A DNA stretch of 64,000 nucleotides. Source: Stenotrophomonas sp. 610A2. GTDB lineage: Bacteria > Pseudomonadota > Gammaproteobacteria > Xanthomonadales > Xanthomonadaceae. The first letter of the stretch is position 1, and each line of letters opens with the position of its first letter. A program made the position numbers and the translations under genes. Where the stretch lies: NCBI RefSeq assembly GCF_030549615.1, contig NZ_CP130832.1:3844001-3908000 (forward strand), in the 5' to 3' direction. Shown piece by piece: positions 1 through 8,957 of the stretch. The notes beneath the pieces are model-generated. The model was not told where the DNA came from, made no database searches, and saw only the letters and a list, made by a program, of their open reading frames with translations.

Positions 1-11
1 TGATGGTGCGC

Positions 12-85
12 GAGCTTCGCGGCTTACGCCGCTCCTACAAGAGGGTTTGCTGGTGACGCCCCAGCCGAGCATGGCTCGGCCCTAC
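12..85. repeat. Palindromic repeats (REP-like plus SMAG-like)
   Basis: Positions 12-40 carry the palindrome with core GCGGCTTACGCCGC followed by CTCCTAC. This is the reverse of the GTAGGAGCGGCG family seen elsewhere in the window. Positions 62-85 carry a reverse-oriented GTAG palindrome (GCCGAGC-ATG-GCTCGGC, ending in CTAC). Both are intergenic and lie just after the stop of the HAD gene. Confidence 0.8.
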
Positions 86-720
86 CCGGATTTTGCGGCC
101 TGCCACTGCTGCAGCAACTGCACACAATCACGCAGCTGCCACTGCGCCATGCCCGGCCACGGATCATCCGGCACATTGATCAGGATGCCCGGCACCCCCG
201 CCGCCTTTGCCGTGGCCAGGTCGTAGTAATGATCCCCGACCATCCGCATCTGCGCAGGCAACACCTGCCAGCGCTCGGCAAAGAACTGCAACCCAGCCGG
301 TGACGGCTTGGGCTCCACTTCCCAGCGGCCGATGATTTCTTCGACGGCAAAGCACTCCGCCACGCCGATCGCCGCCAAGGTCACTTCCGCCAACTCGCGC
401 GCATTGCGGGTAAGGATGCCCAGCCGGCAACCATCGGCATGCAGCGCGCGGATCAAGGCCACCGCTCCCGGCGCTGCGACCGATGCCTCGGCCAGCTCCC
501 GCTCGTGCTGCATCAGCCAAGCGTGACTGTCAGCGGCCTGCTGCGCGGGAAGGCTGGCCAGATGATCGAGGATGTCCGCATCCGCAGGAATCTGCAGCTC
601 GCGCCGGATCAATTCAAAGTCATGCACCGGCTCGGTCAGGGTGCCGTCCATGTCGAACACCCAATGACGGCTGGCGGCGACGTCGGACCGCCCCGCCACA
701 TCAGCGAGCACCTGGATCAA
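82..720 (-). CDS. HAD-family hydrolase (phosphoglycolate phosphatase-like)
   Basis: Predicted soluble phosphatase of about 212 residues. The nucleophile motif FDMDGT lies about 20 residues from the start. Motif II is GILTRN, the motif III lysine is in EPKPSP, and motif IV is MVGDHYYD, so the set is complete. A substrate cannot be assigned. The frame stays open to 840, but that part overlaps the upstream lipoprotein gene and reads as low-complexity Arg/Gly. I therefore place the start at a TTG (720) that overlaps the TGA of the upstream gene, which suggests translational coupling. A GTG at 711 is the alternative. The family is confident, the start is not. Confidence 0.85.
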   Translation of the reverse strand: MIQVLADVAGRSDVAASRHWVFDMDGTLTEPVHDFELIRRELQIPADADILDHLASLPAQQAADSHAWLMQHERELAEASVAAPGAVALIRALHADGCRLGILTRNARELAEVTLAAIGVAECFAVEEIIGRWEVEPKPSPAGLQFFAERWQVLPAQMRMVGDHYYDLATAKAAGVPGILINVPDDPWPGMAQWQLRDCVQLLQQWQAAKSG

Positions 721-1454
721 TCCCAGTTCGGCATCTGGCTGCCGTCCAACCCGCCAACCTCGAACACCGCCTTGCGGGTGCCGCCGGCCTGCACCGGGAA
801 CTCGATCTCGATCACCGTGGCCTTGCGTGCCTGCCGCCACAGACCGCGGTTGTCATCAATGAACATGGCGATGGCCTCGTCGGTATCCGGGCGATGCGCA
901 GCCATGTTGCGGGCCGGTGCACCATCGACGCTGACCTTGACCTGGCAGGCGCGGTAGCAGGCTTTGGCGAAGTCGCTGGACTGCAGCACCAGATAGGCGT
1001 GGCGCTTCCATTCCGGGTGATCGCGGAACACCAGGTTCACCTGCTTGGCGCCGGTGCTGTCCACTTCCACACGGTCCTTGCTGTAGATCGCCGCCGAACG
1101 CTGGGTACCGCCCTTGACCGGCACCTGGTTGTAATTCCACAGGGCCTGCATGCGGCGCAGCTCACTGGCTGCAGCGGCCTTTTCGCGGACCTCGGCAAAG
1201 CCCGGCTCGATGCGCTTGGCGGTCTCCGAATCCGGGAACTGATCGAGCAATGCAGCGCCATGGATGCGCGCCTTCTCCCAATCGGTGGCGGTGATCGCAG
1301 CGTCGTACAGCTTGCCGATGCCTTCAGCGTCGGCTTCGCGCTTGGCGCGCTCCTGCGCGGCGGCGGCCTCCTGCTGCTGGCGTTCGGCCTCCGGGTTGCT
1401 GCAGGCGGCCAGGGCAAAGGCGCAGAGCGCGCCGAGGATCAGTGGTTTCATCAA
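717..1454 (-). CDS. Conserved lipoprotein of unknown function
   Basis: 245 residues. The N-terminus is a lipoprotein signal with lipobox LAAC and the acylated Cys at about residue 18. A charged Ala/Glu/Gln-rich helix follows (about residues 20-45), then a mixed domain rich in Arg and Trp (RDHPEWKRHAYLVLQ and similar). It should be anchored in the inner or outer membrane facing the periplasm. I do not recognise the family. Its stop overlaps the likely start of the HAD gene, so the two probably form a small operon. Confidence 0.8.
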   Translation of the reverse strand: MMKPLILGALCAFALAACSNPEAERQQQEAAAAQERAKREADAEGIGKLYDAAITATDWEKARIHGAALLDQFPDSETAKRIEPGFAEVREKAAAASELRRMQALWNYNQVPVKGGTQRSAAIYSKDRVEVDSTGAKQVNLVFRDHPEWKRHAYLVLQSSDFAKACYRACQVKVSVDGAPARNMAAHRPDTDEAIAMFIDDNRGLWRQARKATVIEIEFPVQAGGTRKAVFEVGGLDGSQMPNWD

Positions 1455-1552
1455 ACAGCTCCGGTGAACATGGCGCCGAATCGGCGCGCGATGGGCTTCA
1501 CTTTAGAGCATGTTGGGGATTGCGGATTGGCTTTGGCGCCATGCCACCAGTA

Positions 1553-2641
1553 TCACTCCCCGCCCATCCGCCACCAATGCGTGGAAGGCGCCGGCGCACG
1601 GATATCCAGACGCTCACCCATCTGCGGCGCGGTCAGCAGCACGCCCTGCTCCGCCGCCAGTGCGGTGATCCGCTCGAACGGCTCGGTCCACGCATGCAGG
1701 GCCAGGTCGAACGTGCCGTTGTGGATCGGCATCATCACCTTGCCGCGCACATCCAGGTGCGCCTGCAGGCTCTGCTCCGGCTGCATGTGCACGCCGGGCC
1801 ACTGTTCGTCGTAAGCACCGGTCTCGACCATCGCCAGGTCGAACGGACCGTAACGCTCGCCGATCTTCGCAAAGCCATCGAAGTAACCACTGTCGCCACT
1901 GAAGAAGATCCGCGTGCGACCGGTATCGATCACCCACGATGCCCACAAGGTGCGATTGCCGTCGGACAAGCCGCGACCGGAGAAGTGCTGCGCGGGTGTC
2001 GCCGCGATTTTCAGGCCTTCAATCCGCGTTTCCTGCCACCAGTCGAGCTGGGTAATCTTCTCCTGCGGCACGCCCCAGGCCAGCAGACGATCACCCACGC
2101 CCAGCGCGGTGACGAAGTGCCGCACCTTCGGTGCCAACGCCAATACCGCGTCATGGTCGAGATGATCGTAGTGGTCGTGGGAAATGATGACGCCGGTGAT
2201 CTCGGGCAACTCGTCGATCGACAGCGGCGGCGCATGGAAGCGCTTCGGCCCCATGAACGAGAACGGCGACACCCGCTCGGAGAACACCGGATCGGTCAAC
2301 CAGAAGTGTCCGTCCAGCTTCATCAGCATGGTCGAATGGCCCAGCCGCCACAGGCTGTCGTCGGGCGCGTCCAGCAAGGCCTGACGGGTCAAGGCCTGCA
2401 CCGGGATCGCCACCTGCGGCGTGGCATCTGCCGGCTTGTCGAACAGGAAGCGCCACCACACCTTCACGCCACGCACGAAACCAAGCGGGGCCTGCTTGGC
2501 CACGTTGTGGAAACGCCCCTCGCCGTATTGCGGCGACTGGTCATAGGAAGCGGCGGGATGCGCACCGCAGGTCAGCAGGCCAATGGACATGGCAATCAGC
2601 ACCGTAATGAGGAGGAGGAAACGAGGCAGGCGACGCTTCAT
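1553..2641 (-). CDS. Membrane-anchored metallo-beta-lactamase-fold hydrolase (NAPE-PLD/UlaG-like)
   Basis: 362 residues. There is an N-terminal hydrophobic segment ending LLTC (possible lipobox or membrane anchor) and then an MBL domain. The zinc motif SHDHYDHLDH (HxHxDH) lies near residue 155, with further ligands in SGDSGYFDG and in MPIHNGTFDLALH near the C-terminus. The GHSTMLMKLDG and TDPVFSERVSP signatures match NAPE-phospholipase D-like/UlaG-like proteins. The gene is divergent from a TetR-family gene across about 80 bp holding repeated sequence, so that regulator is its likely repressor. The natural substrate is unknown. Confidence 0.88.
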   Translation of the reverse strand: MKRRLPRFLLLITVLIAMSIGLLTCGAHPAASYDQSPQYGEGRFHNVAKQAPLGFVRGVKVWWRFLFDKPADATPQVAIPVQALTRQALLDAPDDSLWRLGHSTMLMKLDGHFWLTDPVFSERVSPFSFMGPKRFHAPPLSIDELPEITGVIISHDHYDHLDHDAVLALAPKVRHFVTALGVGDRLLAWGVPQEKITQLDWWQETRIEGLKIAATPAQHFSGRGLSDGNRTLWASWVIDTGRTRIFFSGDSGYFDGFAKIGERYGPFDLAMVETGAYDEQWPGVHMQPEQSLQAHLDVRGKVMMPIHNGTFDLALHAWTEPFERITALAAEQGVLLTAPQMGERLDIRAPAPSTHWWRMGGE

Positions 2642-2655
2642 GGCTGGGATTGCCG

Positions 2656-2710
2656 TTAAAAGTACACTGACGAGTCTACTTCCATTTCAAGGAAAGTAAA
2701 CTGAACGGTG
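2656..2710. promoter_or_regulatory. Divergent promoter with candidate TetR operator
   Basis: The 81-bp gap between the MBL gene and the TetR gene holds two direct copies of AGTAnACTGA (2661-2670 and 2695-2704). The first copy also sits in an inverted pair, AAGTA (2660-2664) and TACTT (2677-2681). Spacing and position fit operators for the adjacent repressor. Inference only. Confidence 0.45.
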
Positions 2711-2722
2711 TAAAATGAGCGG

Positions 2723-3346
2723 ATGACCGACTCCAAGCGCCCGCTCCGCCTGACCGACCGCAAACGCGAGGCCATCCTGCGCGCGGCAGTGGCCGAGTTC
2801 CGCGAGCTGGGCTTTGCCGGCACCAGCATGGACCGCGTCGCCGCCACCGCCGAGGTATCCAAGCGCACGGTCTACAACCACTTCGCCAGCAAGGACGAGC
2901 TGTTCACCGCCATCCTCTGGCAGCTGTGGGAAGCGAGCCAGTCGCTGGACGCCCTCGCCTACGATCCGGCCCAGCCACTGCGCGAGCAGTTGCTGGCCTT
3001 CGTCGCGCAGAAGCTGCGTCTGCTCAGCGACGCCAGCTTCATCGACCTGTCGCGGGTGGCCATGGCCGAGCTGGTGCATGCGCCGGAACGGGCGCGGGCG
3101 ATGATGGACAAGCTGGCCGAGAAGGAGGAAGGCCTGACCACCTGGATACGCGCGGCACAGGCCGACCACCGCCTGCGCGACGACATCACCCCGGCCGAGG
3201 CCGCCCACCAGCTGCAGGGCATGGTCAAGGCATTCGCGTTCTGGCCACAGATCGCGATGGGCGCTGCGCCCTTGGATGACAGCGCCCAGCAACGGGTGAT
3301 GCACGACTGCGTGGACATGTTCCTGGCGGTACGCGCCACGCCCTGA
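2723..3346 (+). CDS. TetR/AcrR-family transcriptional regulator
   Basis: 207 residues. The N-terminal helix-turn-helix (about residues 12-58) is typical of TetR: AILRAAVAEFRELGFAGTSM, then a recognition helix ending KRTVYNHFASKDELF. The C-terminal ligand-binding half is helical, and its ligand cannot be told from sequence. Being divergent from the MBL-fold hydrolase gene across a short repeat-bearing gap, it probably represses itself and that gene. Confidence 0.92.
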   Translation: MTDSKRPLRLTDRKREAILRAAVAEFRELGFAGTSMDRVAATAEVSKRTVYNHFASKDELFTAILWQLWEASQSLDALAYDPAQPLREQLLAFVAQKLRLLSDASFIDLSRVAMAELVHAPERARAMMDKLAEKEEGLTTWIRAAQADHRLRDDITPAEAAHQLQGMVKAFAFWPQIAMGAAPLDDSAQQRVMHDCVDMFLAVRATP

Positions 3347-3511
3347 GTACGGCGCGGAGCCAGTCCGGCAGCCTGCCGCGGGGATCATCGCCCGGCTGCA
3401 CGAACGACCGGAGTGACTACAGATGTAGTTACCTTTGACACTGCGGCAGCAAGGCTGCCATTCGTACACTCCGCGAACACGCCCATCGGGCCCTTCGCAG
3501 ACACACGCAAC

Positions 3512-4825
3512 GTGCGCACTTCACTGAAATGGTCTTCGCTGTTGTTGTCCGTACTGCCGCTCCACGCCCTCGCCGCCGAGCAATGGATCCTGGCCACCGA
3601 TCTATGGGGCAACAGCGCCAAGCAGACCTTGAATCTGGACGTAAAAGGCGTGCGTGTCAGCGGGACACTGGGCGGTGATCCGATCAGCGGTACGTTGAAC
3701 GGCAAGCAGCTGAAGTTCACCGCCACTGGCAGCGACGGTCAGGTCTATCACTACGACGGCCGCATCGACGGCAACCGCATGCAGGGCCGCAGCGACGAGC
3801 CGGACACCAACAACCGCAGCGCGCGTGCAGCACACGATTTCAGCGCGTGGCGGGTACCGGCACAGCCGGACAAGGCACCGCGCCTGCACGACTTCACGCC
3901 CAACGATTACTCCAATACCTTCAGCGCCGAGCGCGCCCCCGCATTGGTGATCTGGCCGGGCGACTCGGTGCGGACCAAGACCCTGGATTCCGGCGGTATC
4001 GACGAGCACGGCATCACCCGCGCACTGTTCGGCAACCCGCAGGTCGGACCGTTCTTCGTCGCCGGTGCCGAGCCCGGCGACACCCTGGCGATCACCATCA
4101 GCTCGCTGAAACTCAACCGCGACTACGCCGACAGCCTCGACGGCATCGTCGGCCGCCTGAAGACACCGCGCATCGCCACCGAAACCGCGACGCTTGGCAA
4201 GCCGGTCCGCTGGGAACTGGACCGCGTACGCGGCATGGCCCGCCCGCAAGGCGCCAGCGGCGCATTGAAGAACTTCGAGATCCCGGTCAAGCCGATGCTC
4301 GGCGGCCTCGCCGTTGCGCCGGGCTTCGGCTACCCGCCGTTCTCCACCGGCGACACCAGCGACTTCGGTGGCAACATGGATTTCAACGCCGTGGTCGAAG
4401 GCAACACGGTGTACCTGGAGGTGCAGCAGCCCGGCGCATTGCTGTATGTCGGCGATGGCCACGCGCTGCAGGGCGACGGCGAGACCAGCCAATGGGCGTT
4501 GGAGACATCGCTGGACGTGGTGCTGAAAGTTGAACTGATCAAGAAGCAGTCCATCGCCACGCCGCGCGTGGAATCGCCTACGCAGATCATGACCCTGGGC
4601 CAGGCCGGTTCGAGTGACGACGCGCTGCGGCTGGCGACGTCAGGGATGCTGCAGTGGCTGCGCCAGTCCTATGGCCTGGATATGTCGCAGGCAACGCAGG
4701 TGCTGGGCGTGGCAGTGCAGTACAACGTGGTCAATCTTGCTGGGCGTAGCGTTGGTGTGGCGGCGAAGATTGATAAGTCGGTGTTGAAGGGATTGCCGGT
4801 CGCTGCGGCAAAGAGCGGCAAATGA
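3512..4825 (+). CDS. Secreted acetamidase/formamidase-family protein
   Basis: About 437 residues if the GTG at 3512 is used. The frame is open from 3413, but the first 33 codons are unlike a signal peptide, whereas from 3512 a short basic start and hydrophobic stretch end in HALAAE. Residues about 25-95 form a small beta-rich domain. The rest matches the FmdA/AmdA fold: WPGDSVRTKTLDSGGIDEHG, NPQVGPFFVAGAEPGDTL, and the C-terminal GNMDFNAVVEG ... GALLYVGDGHALQGDGE. It presumably hydrolyses a short amide in the periplasm. The N-terminal extra domain and signal are unusual for this mostly cytosolic family. Confidence 0.85.
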   Translation: MRTSLKWSSLLLSVLPLHALAAEQWILATDLWGNSAKQTLNLDVKGVRVSGTLGGDPISGTLNGKQLKFTATGSDGQVYHYDGRIDGNRMQGRSDEPDTNNRSARAAHDFSAWRVPAQPDKAPRLHDFTPNDYSNTFSAERAPALVIWPGDSVRTKTLDSGGIDEHGITRALFGNPQVGPFFVAGAEPGDTLAITISSLKLNRDYADSLDGIVGRLKTPRIATETATLGKPVRWELDRVRGMARPQGASGALKNFEIPVKPMLGGLAVAPGFGYPPFSTGDTSDFGGNMDFNAVVEGNTVYLEVQQPGALLYVGDGHALQGDGETSQWALETSLDVVLKVELIKKQSIATPRVESPTQIMTLGQAGSSDDALRLATSGMLQWLRQSYGLDMSQATQVLGVAVQYNVVNLAGRSVGVAAKIDKSVLKGLPVAAAKSGK

Positions 4826-4913
4826 GGGCTGCGGTCGAAATCTGATTGCGGCTACGGCGCAGGAAGCCGACACGCCCGGGAGAGTCGTACAACCTGCTCA
4901 ACACCGCCGCCAT

Positions 4914-4980
4914 GTAGTGCCGAGCCATGCTCGGCAGAGGCCTTACCGGTAACGCCCAGCCGAGCATGGCTCGGCTCTAC
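4914..4980. repeat. SMAG-type palindrome dimer
   Basis: A forward GTAG palindrome (4914-4940, core GCCGAGCCATGCTCGGC) is followed about 20 bp later by a reverse copy ending CTAC (4958-4980). Head-to-head dimers like this are known for Stenotrophomonas SMAG elements. It sits between convergent genes. Confidence 0.85.
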
Positions 4981-5062
4981 AAAAAGGCACCGCGCGAAGG
5001 ATTCCGGGTGCGCTGCGCCTGCTCCGGATGCGAAGCCCTCAAACCTGGAGCAGCACAAAAAC

Positions 5063-5088
5063 AAACGGCGAGCCGAAGCTCGCCGTTT
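5063..5088 (-). terminator. Rho-independent-type terminator of the M1 peptidase gene
   Basis: Arms AAACGGCGAGC (5063-5073) and GCTCGCCGTTT (5078-5088) form a perfect 11-bp stem with a 4-nt loop. It lies just past the stop at 5111 on the minus strand. Confidence 0.75.
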
Positions 5089-5110
5089 GGATTGAAGCCA
5101 ACTGAGCCAA

Positions 5111-7063
5111 TTACTGCTTCGGCGCAGCTTCCTGCTTCGGTGCAGCTTCCGCCTTGGCGATCATGTCTTCCACCGAGGCGGTGGTGATCGGGTGGTAGCC
5201 CGGCTTGGCCTTGGCGAACACTTCCTTGGCGAAGGCCAGACCTTCCGGCGTCTTCAGCAGTTCAGCGTAGATCGGCAGCACCAGCTTGCGGCGGCCAACG
5301 GTCTGGATGAACTCGCCAGCAGCGGCCTGTGCATCGGTGTAGCCGCTGCGGATTGCCAGCGGGTACCAACGCATCGCGATTTCGCCGTTCGGGGTACCGG
5401 TGAAGTGATAACCCTTGTCCAGCACAGCCAGCTTCTCAATCGGCTGGGTAGCACCCAGACCATCGATGAAGCGCACCCATTCCTGGGTGTTCCACTCGCG
5501 GGTCACCTGGTTGCTCGGCAGCGCACTGCTGCCCAGGAAGGCGATGCGTGCAGTGTCGACCACGGCGAAGTTGCGCGAACGGGCCTTGCTGGCGAAGGCC
5601 GGGATGCCCGGCTCTTCCAGCCATGCCTTCAGCTCGGCCTCGGTGACCGCGGTCGGGTTCTTCGGCAGCAGGTTCTTCGTCATGTACTCGACGAACTGGT
5701 CGGTATTCGCGCTCTGGAAAGCATGGTCGTTGAACCAGCCACGCAGGAACGGATCAAACACCGCGCGACCAAAACGCTGCTCCAGGAACTGCAGGAACCA
5801 CGCGCCCTTGACGTAGGCGACATTGCTCAGCGCTTCGTCCGGGTCACGCTCGTTGAGCGGCGGCAGTGCCAGCGCCTGGTCGGCCGGGCTCATGTCCTTC
5901 ACTTCGTTGAGCAGATCGGTCTGGTCGATCTCGCGCTCCATCTCGGCCATCTCGGCGCCATACAGCGCCTCGGTGATGCGGCCCTGCACGTAGGTGGTGA
6001 AACCTTCGTTGAGCCAGATGTCCTTCCAGCTGGCGTTGGTCACCAGGTTGCCGGACCAGCTATGTGCCAGTTCGTGCGCGACCAGCGACACCAGCGACTT
6101 GTCGCCAACGATGACGGTCGGGGTAGCGAAGGTCAGGCGCGGGTTTTCCATGCCACCGAACGGGAACGACGGCGGCAGCACCAGCATGTCGTAACGGCCC
6201 CAGCGGTATTCGCCGTACAGGTTCTCGGCGGCACCGATCATCTTCTCGGTGTCCTCGAATTCCTTGGCGGCCTTGTTGACCATGGCCGGTTCAGCCCACA
6301 CGCCGGAGCGCTCGGAGATCGGCTCGAACACCAGGTCACCGGCGGCGATGGCCAGCAGGTAGGACGGGATCGGCTGCGGCATCTTGAAGGCGTAATCGCC
6401 ATCACGTGCAGCCTTCGGGTCATTGTCGGCGCTCATCAGCACCATCACGTCCGGGCGGCTGGTGACATGCGCGCTATAGGTGAAACGGACGCTCGGGGTG
6501 TCCTGCAGCGGCACCCATGAACGTGCGTGGATCGCCTGCGACTGGCTGAACATGAAGGGCAGCTTCTTGCCCTCGGTCATCGACGGCTCCAGCCACTGCA
6601 GGCCGGAGGCGGTCGGTGCGGTGTGGTAGGTGATGCGCACCGAGGTCGGCTGGGCCGGGGTTTCGATGCTCAGCTTGCTGCCGAACACCTTGTCAGCCGG
6701 CGCCAGCGCGAACTGCAGCGGCGTGGCTGCGCCGTCGGCAGCAACAGCCTCGACCTTCTCGACGCTCAGCTCGCGGGTGTCCAGCAGCAGCTGCTTGGCC
6801 GCCTTGTCCTTCCACTCCAGCGTGTAGGTGGCGGTACCGCCGATCTGCTTGGCGTCGAAATCGACCTTCAGATCCAGCGCCAGGTCCTTGATGACGACCT
6901 TGTCCGGTTCAGCGTAGGAGCTTTCATCGTGGCTGCGGCTGACGGTATTCACGGCGGCGGCGGGCTTCTGGGCGACGGGATCGGCGGTGGGGGCAGCGGG
7001 TTCTTTGGCACAGCCGGCGACAAGCGCCACGGCCAGGGGCAGCATCAGGAACGAAGAACGCAT
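5111..7063 (-). CDS. M1-family metallo-aminopeptidase lipoprotein
   Basis: 650 residues. It starts with a lipoprotein signal (lipobox VAGC) and a Pro/Ala-rich linker. The M1 core follows, with the substrate-binding motif GGMENP and the zinc motif HELAHSW, then 18 residues later the glutamate of WLNEGFTTY. The tail is helical, like leukotriene A4 hydrolase-type aminopeptidases, and ends in a Lys/Glu/Ala repeat (AAPKQEAAPKQ). All catalytic residues are present, so it should be an active periplasm-facing aminopeptidase that trims imported or secreted peptides. It appears to be a single-gene unit with its own terminator. Confidence 0.93.
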   Translation of the reverse strand: MRSSFLMLPLAVALVAGCAKEPAAPTADPVAQKPAAAVNTVSRSHDESSYAEPDKVVIKDLALDLKVDFDAKQIGGTATYTLEWKDKAAKQLLLDTRELSVEKVEAVAADGAATPLQFALAPADKVFGSKLSIETPAQPTSVRITYHTAPTASGLQWLEPSMTEGKKLPFMFSQSQAIHARSWVPLQDTPSVRFTYSAHVTSRPDVMVLMSADNDPKAARDGDYAFKMPQPIPSYLLAIAAGDLVFEPISERSGVWAEPAMVNKAAKEFEDTEKMIGAAENLYGEYRWGRYDMLVLPPSFPFGGMENPRLTFATPTVIVGDKSLVSLVAHELAHSWSGNLVTNASWKDIWLNEGFTTYVQGRITEALYGAEMAEMEREIDQTDLLNEVKDMSPADQALALPPLNERDPDEALSNVAYVKGAWFLQFLEQRFGRAVFDPFLRGWFNDHAFQSANTDQFVEYMTKNLLPKNPTAVTEAELKAWLEEPGIPAFASKARSRNFAVVDTARIAFLGSSALPSNQVTREWNTQEWVRFIDGLGATQPIEKLAVLDKGYHFTGTPNGEIAMRWYPLAIRSGYTDAQAAAGEFIQTVGRRKLVLPIYAELLKTPEGLAFAKEVFAKAKPGYHPITTASVEDMIAKAEAAPKQEAAPKQ

Positions 7064-7528
7064 TGATCTGGAACCGGTTCAGGGGATAACCGCTGATTTT
7101 AAACCCGAAAGGCCGTGGCGGTTGCGGCGATGCGGCAAGCGGTACCCCGCGGGCTTTGCGGAAACTGCCGGATTGCGTGAATCAGCTCCCGCTCGAGGGC
7201 CAAGGTAGTGCCGAGCCATGCTCGGCAGGAGCTTTACCGGCTAGATCAAAAGCGCCCCTCATCCCAACCCTTCTCCCGCAAGCGGGAGAAGGGCCAAGGC
7301 AAAAGCTGGAGAACCAACCCCTCCCCTTGGCCTGCGGCCAAAGGGAGGGGGCAAAGGCGTAGTGCCGAGCCACGCTCGGCAGGGGCTTTACTGACAAAAG
7401 CAAAGGCAATGGCAAAAGCAAAAGCAAAGGCAAAGGCAAAGGCAAAGGCAAAGATCAACAGCATCACCCAACCTACAAAAAAGGCGGCCAATGGCCGCCT
7501 TTTCCTCAACACACCCAGCAAGCAAGCC
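7064..7528. repeat. Repeat-filled intergenic stretch with hexamer array
   Basis: No gene was found in these 465 bases. They hold two forward SMAG-type palindromes (7205-7231; 7359-7385, the second with CAC in the loop), a CTCCCGC-AA-GCGGGAG hairpin (about 7268-7290), a palindrome of the CCTCCCCTT...AAGGGAGG type (about 7318-7350), and a tandem GCAAAG/GCAAAA hexamer array (about 7395-7453). Confidence 0.8.
7479..7503 (-). terminator. Terminator of ubiE
   Basis: Arms AAAAGGCGGCCA (7479-7490) and TGGCCGCCTTTT (7492-7503). The stem is followed by T-rich sequence in minus orientation (A-run on the plus strand), 25 bp after the ubiE stop. Confidence 0.75.
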
Positions 7529-8293
7529 TCAAAGCTTGTAACCCGAGTGAATCGAAACAATACCCGCGCTCAGGTTCTTGTAATGGCAACGGCCAAAACC
7601 CGCCTCCGTCATCATCGCCTTCAGCTCTTCCTGCGGCGGGTGCTTGCGGATGCTCTCGGCCAGGTACTGGTAGCTGTCGGCGTCACCGCGGGCGAACAGC
7701 TTGCCCAGCTTCGGCAGCACCTTGAACGAATGGAAATCGTAGACAGGCTTGAACCAGTCCACGGTCACTTCCGAGAACTCCAGCACGCGCGCCTGCCCGC
7801 CCACCTTCAGCACGCGGTACATCTCACGCAGCGCGGCTTCCTTGTCGGTCACATTGCGCAGGCCGAAGGAGATCGTCACCAGGTCGAAGCTCTGGTCCGG
7901 GAACGGCAGGGCCTCCGCGTTGAGCTGCACCCACTCGAAGCCCGATACCTGGCCGCGGTTGGTCAGACGGTCACGCCCCACCGACAACATGCCGGCGTTG
8001 ATGTCGCCCAGCACCACGCTGCCCTCGGCGCCGATGCGCTCCTTCAGCAGCACCGCGATGTCACCGGTACCACCGGCCAGATCCAGCACGCGGTCGCCCG
8101 GCTTTACCTGCGCAGTGGCTACGAAGTAGCGCTTCCACAGCCGATGAATACCCAGGCTCATCAGGTCGTTCATCAGGTCGTAGTTGTCGGCCACGGAAGT
8201 GAACACCTGGCCGACAAGCTTCTGCTTGTCCTTGGCCGGTACATCGCGGAAGCCGAAGTGGGTGGTGCCGGTCTTGTAGGGGGATTCGCTCAT
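7529..8293 (-). CDS. ubiE: Demethylmenaquinone / 2-methoxy-6-polyprenyl-1,4-benzoquinol methyltransferase UbiE
   Basis: 254 residues, the usual family length. The N-terminal THFGFRDVP...K and the VADNYDLMNDLMSLGIHRLWKR block are hallmarks of UbiE. The SAM motif is LDLAGGTGDIA, followed by NAEALPFPDQSFDLVTISFGLRNV and a C-terminal GYKL. It C-methylates the quinone ring in ubiquinone (and menaquinone) synthesis. It is divergent from the deaminase gene. I see no other quinone genes in the window. Confidence 0.97.
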   Translation of the reverse strand: MSESPYKTGTTHFGFRDVPAKDKQKLVGQVFTSVADNYDLMNDLMSLGIHRLWKRYFVATAQVKPGDRVLDLAGGTGDIAVLLKERIGAEGSVVLGDINAGMLSVGRDRLTNRGQVSGFEWVQLNAEALPFPDQSFDLVTISFGLRNVTDKEAALREMYRVLKVGGQARVLEFSEVTVDWFKPVYDFHSFKVLPKLGKLFARGDADSYQYLAESIRKHPPQEELKAMMTEAGFGRCHYKNLSAGIVSIHSGYKL

Positions 8294-8385
8294 GGCTGCG
8301 ATTATCGCACCGACAGCCCGATTGCGCCGCCAGCAGGCTGAATCCGGCCGCTATGATGATCGCCACAGCACCACAAGGACCTTGC

Positions 8386-8838
8386 ATGATCACCACCCCG
8401 GACTACCGCGCCCTGCTTGAAACCGCCATCGCCGAGGCCCGCCAGGGCCTGGCCGAAGGCGGCATCCCGATTGGCGCGGCGCTGTACCACAACGATGGCC
8501 GCCTGCTTGGCTGCGGCCACAACCGGCGCATCCAGGAGGGCGACCCGTCCATCCATGGCGAAACCGATGCCTTCCGCAAGGCTGGCCGCCAGCGCGGCTA
8601 CCGCAACACCATCATGGTCACCACCCTGGCCCCGTGCTGGTACTGCAGTGGCCTGGTTCGCCAGTTCAATATCGGCACCGTGGTGGTGGGTGAATCGGTC
8701 AGTTTCCCCGGTGGAATCGACTGGTTGCGCGAAAACGGCGTGAACGTCATCGACCTGAATGACGCCAGCTGCATCGAGATGATGGGCCGCTATATCGCCG
8801 AGAACCCGGATGTCTGGAATGAAGATATCGGCGAATAA
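8386..8838 (+). CDS. Nucleoside/cytosine deaminase of the yeast Fcy1 type
   Basis: 150 residues starting at ATG 8386, preceded by AAGGAC; an in-frame ATG at 8353 has no comparable Shine-Dalgarno. Zinc ligands are in HGETDAF (HxE) and APCWYCSG (PCxxC). The C-terminus, IAENPDVWNEDIGE, closely matches the end of yeast cytosine deaminase (from memory ...DWFEDIGE) rather than bacterial CodA or tRNA adenosine deaminase. The likely reaction is cytosine to uracil for pyrimidine salvage. This is a family-level inference, and a related nucleobase or nucleoside is possible. Confidence 0.85.
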   Translation: MITTPDYRALLETAIAEARQGLAEGGIPIGAALYHNDGRLLGCGHNRRIQEGDPSIHGETDAFRKAGRQRGYRNTIMVTTLAPCWYCSGLVRQFNIGTVVVGESVSFPGGIDWLRENGVNVIDLNDASCIEMMGRYIAENPDVWNEDIGE

Positions 8839-8957
8839 CGTGACGTTATCTGAACAAATTCCCATTAATCTCATCGGTAAATTAGACGCTGTAGCCAGAT
8901 CGTAAGAAAAACAGCGTTATGCTCGGGGTACAGGGGCACTGCCATCGAGGTGAAGCG

